Below, in pieces: positions 10,292-19,616 of a stretch of DNA of 20,491 bases. The notes beneath the pieces are model-generated. The model ran no database searches and had not been told where the DNA came from. It worked only from the letters and a program-made list of their open reading frames with translations. The position numbers and the translations under genes are program-made. Origin of the DNA: Smittium culicis (taxonomy: Eukaryota > Kickxellomycota > Harpellomycetes > Harpellales > Legeriomycetaceae); NCBI GenBank assembly GCA_001970855.1, contig LSSN01003612.1, positions 1 through 20,491 on the forward strand. The letters run 5' to 3'. The number at the start of each line of letters is the position of its first letter. The stretch's first letter is position 1.

Positions 10292-10482
10292 CCCTTTCGC
10301 GAGCAATTGGCTTTTTTTTATCTGCCAAAATTATCCAATCAAACGATATAATAAAAAATTGATATAAGATAATAATAAATTATTGTCTGGTATATTATGT
10401 ATATCCAATTATAAATTAATATTTTATAGATTATCCAATTATGATTTTAAAATAGATTTAAAGCTGTTGGCCCCGGAAAGGG
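10292..10482 (+). mobile_element. TTAA-type miniature element (copy F), variant interior, 191 bp
   Basis: The left end CCCTTTCGCGAGC follows TTAA plus one extra A (10287-10291). The right end is GTTGGCCCCGGAAAGGG, followed by TTAA (10483-10486). The ends match the family, but the interior lacks the TTCCGAGG block and has TTATCCAATCAAACGA, like the copy at 1549, suggesting a second subfamily. Its right TTAA also serves as the left TTAA of the next copy. Confidence 0.75.
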
Positions 10483-10486
10483 TTAA

Positions 10487-10868
10487 CCCTTTCGCGAGCG
10501 GTAAACTGTTTTTGGAATACAAAAAATAGCCAATTGTGTAAACTAATAAAAATATAATTCCGAGTCTAAATCATTTATTGATATGGAAGATTATTTTGAG
10601 GAGCAGAACTTTTCCTATAAAAAATTTCCTTAGCTTCAATATTTATTTCGCTAATATATTCAACTTGAAAATATTATCAAATGGGTTAACTAGATTAGCC
10701 AATAATACCAAATAAATGCAACCATCAAATATATATCCTAGGAAATAAATGTTCCTTTCACTATAAGAATCTCCCATTTATACTAGTAAATTTGCAATAA
10801 TAAAATTGCTTATTAATCATAAACAAATCATTAAATCAACTTTTATAAAGATTATTGGAAGGGAAAGG
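10487..10868 (+). mobile_element. TTAA-type miniature element (copy E), expanded to about 382 bp
   Basis: The left part (CCCTTTCGCGAGCGGTAAAC, TAGCCAATTG, AATTCCGAG, CATTTATTGATAT) and the right part (GCAATAATAAAATTG, ATCATAAACAAATCATTAAA, TTGGAAGGGAAAGG) match the two halves of the 182-188 bp copies. Between them lie about 190 extra bases (roughly 10590-10790). The left flank is TTAA (10483-10486); the right flank reads TTTTAA, so the end is slightly damaged. The extra DNA may be a later insertion or an ancestral longer interior. Confidence 0.7.
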
Positions 10869-10869
10869 T

Positions 10870-12217
10870 TTTAATAATGAGCGCCCAAGATTTACCCGCT
10901 TTCTAAAAAATAATACCAAAATTTGGCATGATCAATTAGTAAACTTCAAAAAATTATTCTAGCTATTATCAAATAGTATTCATAAATAAAATGACTTGCA
11001 AATAGCGGTTAATGAATGTTTATGGAGTATTTCCATCGAGTGGTTGTACCTCGCAATGAATTATTTGAAATTTTCTAATAGAATCTGAGGATTTGAATAA
11101 TACTATAAAAAAATTTTTGCTATAATAGAACAACCTACTTTTGTAGCCTATCATTAGTCTAAACTGTTACGCAAGCATATATAATTACTAGAATCAAAAG
11201 ATAAAGTATTACTACTCAGATAAATGATTTTAACCGAAAATCTCATAATACTTGTATTATAGGCTAAAAATACAAATCGAAAACTAGTGCATATCTCTTT
11301 GAAAGCTCAAATCCAAAAAATTCTACATAACTTAATCCATGCTTGATATTTAGCCTTACGTATCTTTATAATTCCAAAAAATATATATGTAATTCCAGTT
11401 AATTTCAAATACAATTCTTATACTAATTTTTATTTAGAAAATGTCAATTGCAAATATGCTACAATGACTATTTCAATGCTGAATCATTCATGTATATTTT
11501 ATTTTTTTTATAATCGAAAATTTTAAAATATTATTTTTCTAAACTATTATAACTTGCTAAATATATCGTAATGGCCTTCTAAAGCTCTTAATCTGGAATA
11601 GTTCTTTCGTAAAATTATAATCCAAATAGCTGATAGGATTTATCTCCTCATTGTGACTACAATCTATGAAATAGATATAGTCATTACTTATTAATGGATG
11701 GCTTTTTTGAATAAATTCACTAGTCATTTCAAGAGAGTTATTTTATTTTACGTTTACCATCTACATCTAATATAAATATCTATAAAACAGCGTTAAAGAG
11801 TCATATATTTTATGAAAAATATTCAAGTTTTAGCACTATTAAAGCTATCAAATATATATCGCAATCTTATTATACTTAGAATAAATAATATATTATAATA
11901 TATGTCGTACTCAAAATATAAATAACGAGATTTATAAAAAAGGAAAAATTTAAAAGCTTCGATTTTATTTTTTTGATACAGTAACTAACTATTTCCAAAT
12001 TTAAAAATATTAGTAGTAAAACGATTTTTTTACTAAAATTTGAATCTGTTAGTTCCAGTTAGCGATATGTAAGTGTTAGATCATCCAATATATTTAATTG
12101 AATTTTTAAACTTAGGCTAAGTGAACAGACATAATTGAGTAGATAAAAAATTAATAGAGTATGTTCTATGTCACAAAAAAACCTTTCAAATATTTCAAAA
12201 AGGAGTTTTTTTTTTGT
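10870..12217. other. AT-rich intergenic DNA, no gene seen
   Basis: About 1.35 kb with frequent stops in all frames and no repeat I can align to other parts of the window. Confidence 0.5.
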
Positions 12218-12221
12218 TTAA

Positions 12222-12408
12222 CCTTTTCACGGGCGATATAATGAAATTGATCTACGAAATATAGCAAATTAGATTCAATAAAAATAATACAATTCCGAGA
12301 ATCAATCATTTATTGGTATATGTTTGAATAGTTGCAAATAATAAGTATGTTTTTAAATCAAAAATGAGTCAACAGATTGATTTTTTTAAAGTTTTGAACG
12401 AGAAAGGG
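12222..12408 (+). mobile_element. TTAA-type miniature element (copy C), 187 bp, decayed
   Basis: It starts CCTTTTCACGGGCGATATAA after TTAA (12218-12221). Shared interior blocks are AAATATAGCAAATT, ATTCCGAGAATCAATCATTT, ATTGGTATA and TTGCAAATAATAA. It ends GAACGAGAAAGGG, with the right flank changed to CAAA. Length and order of blocks match the other copies, so this is a degraded full-length member. Confidence 0.75.
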
Positions 12409-13555
12409 CAAATTGAATATCAGAATGAAAGATGGAATTATGAAATTTTATAGACGTTAATAATTTGTGATCCATAAGATTTTCTAATAGAGCCTTTCAA
12501 GTATGCTATAACGTTTTAAATCCACAAAAATTAGTCAAATTAAGGCTTAATAGATAATCAAAATCAAAATAGGTATACTTTATTGGCGATATATTGACAT
12601 TTATCAGATAGAAAGATCATATATAAAGCACTGTAAAATCAAAGTTTCTATTTTTTAATTAGATTATATTCTTGTAAAATCAAAGCTATATAATTATCCT
12701 TTCCAATGGTATTATTGCGAAAGATTAAGGCTGTGTAGAATAACTAGGATTTCTAATAAATATTGAGAAAGTGAGAGTTAATAGCACTTGCATATTTAAA
12801 AGATAAATTCGCGGAAATTTAGTTTGTCAAGAAGATGACAGTAATCGAGAGTTTACAGGTACTGTAATTTATCAGGTGGCTAATAATCATTGGCAAAATA
12901 TAATATAAATCTTTGTATATCTTAATTATGAGCTTTTTTGATTGAAAATTATAAGATTGCTAATGAATCTTTCAGCTATATTGATAACGGATATATATTG
13001 GCTAATTCCTTGGTCGCCGAAATATTTACCAATAAGTAATTCTTATTTTAAAAATAAAACTTACATTTGATTTTAAATTTAGATATAAATATTATCATAT
13101 GCATTAGATAGCTTAACTAACTCACCCCCCAATAATTTATTTGAATTAAAATGGCTTATGTTAAAAAATCGTCACCATCAGATATTGATATTCAAAATAC
13201 AAACTATTAGTAAATTAAAAGCCATTTTATAAATCATTATGCAAAAATCATTTTTATTTTTTGCGCTATAGTTAATGTTTATAATTTTTTTTTTTAAAAA
13301 AATTCTTACCTTACGAATTAAATGAAGCAGGAAGATGAAAATTATAATGGATATTTTATAAACTCGTAGTGAAAAAATTTCAGAATAATAGAAATCAACT
13401 TTTTTAAATATATTTAAAATAAAAGAATTTTTTTTTGCCCTTTATACTCATTATAAAAGTATAAGTACGTGATATCGAGTTAGCGATTGCACTTTGAAAA
13501 GTATAAATCTTCATAGAAATTCCTTCACAGAGTTCAAGTGTAAATTAATGCTATT
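12409..13555. other. AT-rich intergenic DNA, no gene seen
   Basis: No coding signal is found. It contains one half of a dispersed short repeat (13251-13290) listed separately. Confidence 0.5.
13251..13290 (+). repeat. dispersed direct repeat, first copy (partner 14691-14730)
   Basis: TTTTTATTTTTTGCGCTATA followed by GTTAATGTTTATAATT resembles the stretch at 14691-14730, where TTTTTATTTCTTCGCTATAG is followed by TTAATTTATTTAAATT. Similarity is weak outside about 40 bp. A shared fragment of a larger decayed element is possible; AT-rich chance similarity cannot be excluded. Confidence 0.4.
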
Positions 13556-13559
13556 TTAA

Positions 13560-13741
13560 CCCTTTCCCGTCCAACACTATAAATTTTAATTTATTGATTC
13601 GTTTATGATTTAAAATTAAATTTATTATTTGCTGTCATTTTTCATTAAACCAATATTTCTTAAGGCCTCGGAATTAAAGTGTTTTAATAAAACAATTGGT
13701 TATATTTCGAGGCCAAAAATAGTCTACCGCCCGCGAAAGGG
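13560..13741 (-). mobile_element. TTAA-flanked miniature element (copy A), 182 bp, best preserved
   Basis: It is flanked on both sides by intact TTAA (13556-13559 and 13742-13745). On the plus strand it begins CCCTTTCCCGTCCAACAC and ends TAGTCTACCGCCCGCGAAAGGG's last 20 bases, so it is the reverse orientation of the copy at 9481. The ends share CCCTTTC(C/G)CG as a short terminal inverted repeat and then differ, which marks left and right ends. The interior holds no usable open frame. It is a non-autonomous element, piggyBac-like by target and termini. Confidence 0.88.
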
Positions 13742-13745
13742 TTAA

Positions 13746-15129
13746 GTAAAATTCTTGTAATTAATGCTAAATTCTAGCTAATTTTAGCCCTAAACATAGA
13801 TTTTTTTTATCAGAAAATTTTAATTATTGATTCTTACAAGCCAAATGAATAAGCCAGTCTTCCAGTAAGCTTTAGTGCACGAATAAGTGCCGTTTTCATT
13901 TTTAGCATAAATGAGGGCATAGATTGAATTTTTTTTAGATAAAAATTATGTATCTGCTCAATTGTACATATATTTTGAGAATATTCCGCTCAAATACTTT
14001 GCATATTTGTACTCGCTATTATGCTCAACATTCCGTGCTTTATATTATTTTTATTAGTCCAATAGACACAATTGATGGAATTAAGCTTTTGCCCTTTACT
14101 TTAGCGTCCATTAAATATTTAAATTTGTATTGGACCGCGAAAAATAACGATTCTCACTGTTGTATGGTTTATTAATGGATATCGCCGCTTTACATTATGC
14201 GATTTTTTGTTTGCTAATGCTCAGCATATCTTTATAAGAAATTCAAATTCAAAAGGTTAAAATAATAATGCGAAAACGCTTTTTATACTAGTTGTTGTGT
14301 TTTTTACATATATGCAAAGGTACTTGAATAAAAATATCTCTAATTAGAAAAAAATTCTTTGTACGTAAACTAGCATTGGGGTATTAATTAGAGGAAAACA
14401 TAAAAGAGCAAATTAAAAAAGTTCGCATATTCGGATTTCAGCAATAAGCTATTCTCTATTTATTTACTTGTTTTGCGGATAAAGAAATCGTGCTTTTTTA
14501 TATAGCATCAATATTTTTATAATGTTGTAAATACATTTGTTTTCGTTTGGCAGATATACTCACATATTTGCATAAGAGATTCTTTTTAAATGAAAAAAGA
14601 GTTAATCATAATTGCCTGTAAAGAGAAGCCTGATAAAGTAAATACCCAAATATACAAGTTTATCAACAAAATGCAAGGCTTTTAAATGCCTTTTTATTTC
14701 TTCGCTATAGTTAATTTATTTAAATTATTAATATTTAGTAATGGATTTTCAATTTATAAACTTACTGATTTTTAATACCATTCTTTTATTCCAACTTGAC
14801 GCTTTCCTTATATTTTCCTGTTATCTTTTTTAAAATAAATTTCAAATATCAGCCTTTTAATTTATCAAGATTTCTAATATTCGATTAAAACCTTTTAACA
14901 TAGAATCTCATATTTTCACTAATATTCCTTAAAAAAAAAGGTCTTATTGATATAAATTGACATAACCTTCTAATTTTGTTAAGATTCCCAGTTATATTTT
15001 ATTTTTTTAAAAAAGAGTAAAGATATATGAAAATAATAATTCAATTTATCCTTCATAATTTCATTCAGATTAATATTAACCTAAGAGTCTATTATTATTT
15101 TTAGTATTAAATATTAATTAAACTAAAAT
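13746..15129. other. intergenic DNA upstream of the Tcp11-family gene
   Basis: An open frame of 75 codons at 13948-14175 lies in a slightly less AT-rich patch. It has no recognisable motif and no splice-linked partner, so I do not call it a gene. The Tcp11 promoter should lie near 15000-15129; a T-run and A-rich leader are present, but no clear TATA box. The second copy of the dispersed repeat is at 14691-14730. Confidence 0.45.
14691..14730 (+). repeat. dispersed direct repeat, second copy (partner 13251-13290)
   Basis: See the partner entry. The shared core is TTTTTATTT..TTCGCTATAG with one or two changes, followed by TTAAT and an AT-rich tail. Confidence 0.4.
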
Positions 15130-17189
15130 ATGGATATGCGTAAGGAGGTGGACAGCTTTAGCATCAGCGTTCCAGAAAACACCGCCTTGATAAACGATGA
15201 AAACATGGAATTAACTCACGAAAGCAGCACTGATAGCAGAACTGCTGTAAATAAAATAAATACTGAAGAAAAAACCAACCCCTTGAAAAGACAATTTCCT
15301 AGTGAAGATAACAGTTCTAAAATCAAAATTATCAATAGTAAAATTTACTCAAAAATGAGAATAGATAATGAGCGTATAATGAGCAATAAAAAAAAAGTCA
15401 ATGTAAATTTTAATTCAAGAGTACACGGCTTTAGTAAGAATAAGAATGGGTTTTTAACAATAAACTCAAAAATAAACGCCGAAGAGCCTAGAAAAAGAAA
15501 TGCCTGCAATTATTTTCAAAAAAAAGTTAAGCAGGAAAATAGTATAACACAGTGCTGCGGAATTAATTATATAAAGATGGATATAAGCTGTTTAAAAAGA
15601 TATATACAAGACCCGCCACCTATAAATAGGATTTCGTTGAGAGAATTAAGTATAACAAGAATTTTACAAAATCCAAGACTAAGACACGAGGTTGTTTTTG
15701 AAGAGAATCTGGAATTTAGGCCAAATTCTCTATTTCAGCTTGCAAAATATAAGAACGAAAAAACTAGAATGTACTGGAAAGGAATACATTTTGAATTAGA
15801 TAACTATGGTTTGCAAAACCATAGCTCGGATATCGAAAGCTTTGCATTTATAATATTAAACCAGGATAAAATAAAGAGGATCTTATCTTTCATTATTGAA
15901 ATTAAATATATTTTACTTGAAATGTCTGCAGATTCAGAATTACTTTCCGACATTGAACCTTTAATAAAAAGTAGCATTGATGAAGAATACTATCTTAATC
16001 TCTTAAGTACATGTAGTTTTGAATTCTCAGCGCCAGTAAACGCTATTTTTGACATCCTTTATAAAATCAATAATAGATTGAATCTAGGTTTAAGCAAATA
16101 CATCGAGACGATAGAATCTTCAATAAATATACTTCAATACTCTGATATATTTTTTAAAACCTTCAATTTACTTGAACAGATAAAAATAGTAAAAATTTAA
16201 TACCTATTTTTATCATTTTTTAAATTTATAAAAGGATCCTATTTTAAAACTTTTATAATTAATTAATTTGATTTTAATTATAGGGTATAGCCAATTGTAA
16301 TATCGATTTTTACCGAAATTATATGATTTCAACAGCTACAAGCTTCGAATACACATACTTTGAATCCCAAGTTAAAAAGAAGTACTTAAGTACATCATTA
16401 GTCGAGAAGTGGTGGGAGGAAACCAAATCAAAGTACAAAGGCGATTTTATTTACTCCAAAGAAATATTTAATTATGGGTTTTTAAAATTATTACTATCTA
16501 ATAGCGATTTTAGATCTTATCCAGAAACATTCCATTTGGATGAACTAAGAATTTCAAATATAAAAAAAAGTTTGGAAAGAGTGTCAATAGTTTATTTGCT
16601 TTATTTAGGAAGCTCGAGATACTTTTATCAAAGTAAAGAAAAATTATTTGAGTCTAAATTTCCATATAACGACTTTATACTTGAGGTTGAATCATTTCAT
16701 CTTTCGTTTATTGATTTACTGAATTCTAAGAAAAAAGTAGATGACAGCAATGATATTCTATACAAAGATGAATCATATGCTGGAATTATTCCGCACGTAT
16801 TTTTAGGAGTTTTACAAATATACAAAAGGTTTAAAAATGCCAATGCTATAAATAATGACAACCACAATAGTAATGAGGAATTGGTTCGGGATTTACCTGA
16901 ATTGGAACCACTAAAAAATTATCTGATGAATATATCTTGCAACAAAACCCCCGTTTTTGATTTTAAAAAAATGATCAATACAAGAATATTTGAATACATT
17001 TACTCCAAGACAGGGAATTTAAGATCTTCATACTCACAAGAAAAAGAAAATAAATGTAACATACTTCAAAATGATACCAAAAAATGTATGATTAAAGATT
17101 CATTTGCAAGAAAACTTGATTCAGTGTCAGAAAAGCTAAAACTTATTATGAACCACCACTATAGCGTTTATTCTTCAATCTATAAATAA
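15130..17189 (+). CDS. Tcp11/Sok1-family protein; 2 exons, 654 aa, complete
   Basis: Tcp11-family proteins are helical; yeast Sok1 was found as a multicopy suppressor of loss of protein kinase A, and mouse Tcp11 is linked to cAMP signalling in sperm. Exon 1 is 15130-16188 (353 codons) and exon 2 is 16284-17189 (301 codons plus TAA), with a phase-0 intron of 95 nt (ATA|GTAAAA ... AATTATAG|GGT). Residues 1-160 are polar and low in complexity. The family signature is at about 162-198: PPPINRISLRELSITRIL, then LRHEVVFEENLEFRP. The join yields LLEQIKI-GIANCNIDF, matching the conserved helix read as LKLDxANxQI in relatives, then FEYTYFES (374-381) and SYPETFHLD (431-439). The ATG at 15130 follows an in-frame TAA at 15124; a start at 15136 is also possible. 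The ATG at 16323 is internal and not a second gene. The protein is strongly diverged and Asn/Lys/Ser-rich. The family is well supported; the cellular role is inferred. Confidence 0.88.
16189..16283 (+). other. intron of the Tcp11-family gene
   Basis: The donor is GTAAAA and the acceptor TTTTAATTATAG. The in-frame TAA at 16198 closes exon 1's frame just past the donor, and an in-frame TAG (16281-16283) closes exon 2's frame at the acceptor. The splice is therefore needed to join the two halves of the conserved domain. Confidence 0.85.
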
Positions 17190-19616
17190 TAACATTTCTT
17201 GATATTTTGATATTTAATCTGTATAATAAAGTTGGAAAAAATTTATTAATCTATATTAAACTAATTTTTCTGCATAACCTCCACCAAGACCAAAAATATC
17301 TTGAAATACTAGAGATTGTAGTTGTGCATAAACTATCAGTCGTCATATTTAAATAAAGTAATATATAAAAATCAAACCAAAAACTAATTATGCTTAAAAA
17401 AAGAGAATGATTGAGATAAAATTTAATTAATACCTTATAATGGCCATATAATATTCGTTTTATTAAAACTTTTCAAATATTAATTTAATCAATTTTTGAG
17501 TAAAAAAATTATAATACATAAATAGCCGAATCAAACCTGAAACCCATAAAGAGGATTAACAAAGATATATTGATAATCTAAATATCTGGAATTATAGAAT
17601 ATTTAGATCTACTAGAAAGGTCACAATCAATTCTTTTTATTTTATTTTCGAAAAAAATCTAATCAAGTAGGTAATAATATATACAGGAATTAAAATACAT
17701 TACTAAAATTTCAAACCGTATATGTTATAAAAAAATTACATTAGTTGTAATACATTTCTGGAATTTTTAGTTTATTCTTACTTTTTTTAAAAAGGATGTC
17801 TATATATTATTAAATGCCATATACCAGTTTAATAGAAGAACTTGCAAGAAAAGAAACAGGAGTTTTATCTGTGGTTTAAATTATAATTTATTGCAATGAT
17901 GAATATGCAGTAACCAATTTAAATTTAACCGGTTTATATTCATATTTGATCCTGATCAATAACAAGAATTTTTAATTTGCTTTTACTTTAGAATTGAACT
18001 CTTATGGAGGTAAAAGTTTATGCAAACAAAAAAAAAACTGCAATTGTTATTAAAATCAATCAATAGCCTTTCAGATGATTGCAAAAGATTAATTTTCAAA
18101 ATTTAGCATCGAATTGCTGATTAATAAATTCACAAAAAATGTATGTTGACAGCTTATTGCATGTTTAATTACAGTATTAACAAATATTTTAAATTTAAAT
18201 ATCTAAATTTGAGCGATATTTTACAAGTAATTGGTAATATTTAATATGTTTTGGTTATTTTAGTATGTTTAAATATATTTACAACATAAAAAGATATAAA
18301 TTTCAATCTAAAGTTAACTTGATAAATTTAAACTTTAAATACGAGAGTTCTTATTAGAATTAGAGCATTCTTTTTAGGAAACTTTATTTGATAGTATTAG
18401 CTATACAAAAATTCAATCAAAATGAATTATCTATAATTAATTAAATATGATACAAAAAAAATTTCAAGTTATTTGAAAAATAATAAAAAAAAGCTCCGCT
18501 GCCTCGAATTAATCTCAAATATTGGTTATTTAATTATAAAAGCGCTCAATTTTGTATTTTCAGAAATAAGCTATTTTTTATTTATTTTTTTTTAGTTGAC
18601 GAAAGTTTATTAAACACGTTTTAAAGGATGTTAAAAGCTTGTAAAAGATATCTTAAAAGTAGAGTAAATTATTAATGATCCGAATCCTTTCCATTTTTCT
18701 AGCAGCTCGGTACTCACTAGTAATTTGTTAAAGAATGAATCTTGAATTTTTCTCAAATAAAACTAATAAAAATAATTTTATTAATTTAGCTTTTATTATA
18801 CGTTATAAATAAAACGTATTATTTTTTCAAATATTAAAAATTTCGGCATTAATTATTAAGAATGTAATATACTAGTATTTAGTCATGTTTAATTTAAATT
18901 ATATTAAATTTAGAATACCAAAATGTGGATTTTTTTTTACTTAGAGGAAACAATATTAAATTCAATTTTAACTTTTTTTGTTTGATGAAATAATCTAGCA
19001 AGAAATATTTTCCTCTAGATCATCTGGAAAATTACACGAGTTTATAATTCTGATAGTATTATTTTTTTTTACCTTGTAAAAGATCATTTTCCAAATGATT
19101 TAGAGTCACACTACTTAATTTTTTTTTATTTGTAATATACCAGAAATGTTTATATAAATGTAATGTAGAATTTTTGGATATTCAATATCAACCAAAGCGC
19201 ATTGTTTTGCTAAAAACTGTTATTTAAATGATATTTTAGATAATTATTCGATTATATACTATGAAGAAGGTAACAGGTTGAGTAGAAGAATCTAGTGTAA
19301 TTTTAATATTTCTTGAATTTGAAGTAGTAAGTATTACGTTTAGCCGAATCTTTTCAACATTAGCTCTTCTAGATAAGAAACGATTAAAATTGGGAGTTAA
19401 TAAAGTAATCAGGAATCTTGTTTATCTGAAATAACATATCGTTTAAATCCTAATTGTTTATTGGCTAGCTGAAGATATTTTTTGAGTATTCGAATCTTTA
19501 TCCAATAATCAAAAGAAATGTATAAAGTCTATTTAAAAAAGTTTATAATTTGATTTAAATAACTTTTTTTGCTAAGGCCCTATTAAACATACACGCTTAA
19601 TAAAACTTGAAAGAAA
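17190..19616. other. AT-rich intergenic DNA between the Tcp11-family gene and the release factor
   Basis: It holds the Tcp11 3' UTR and the release factor promoter. Tiny open stretches look faintly coding (17814-17879 and 18020-18106 on plus; 18661-18715 on minus), but none extends or links to a recognisable protein. No tRNA or transposon end is seen. Confidence 0.5.
17225..17230 (+). promoter_or_regulatory. candidate polyadenylation signal of the Tcp11-family gene
   Basis: AATAAA lies 36 nt after the stop codon and is followed by a G/T patch (GTTGG). The position fits a normal 3' UTR, but in such AT-rich DNA the hexamer also occurs often by chance. Confidence 0.4.

Noticed and set aside
13948..14175. 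75-codon plus-strand frame in intergenic DNA
   Set aside because: Cys/Tyr/Ile-rich, with no motif, no splice partners and no similarity I recognise; a slightly less AT-rich patch explains its length.
7701..15129. Centromere or replication origin in the AT-rich 7.4 kb
   Set aside because: AT-richness and repeats alone do not identify either; no satellite array or defined consensus is visible.
17814..17879. Short frame MPYTSLIEELARKETGVLSV, with another of 28 codons at 18020-18106
   Set aside because: They look faintly coding, but a stop (TAA) lies directly before the first ATG, no good splice sites join the two, and I know no matching protein. RNA-seq would settle it.
18661..18715. Minus-strand piece SEYRAARKMERIRI with a stop 8 codons later
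   Set aside because: Closed by stops on both sides within about 25 codons; no partner exon found.
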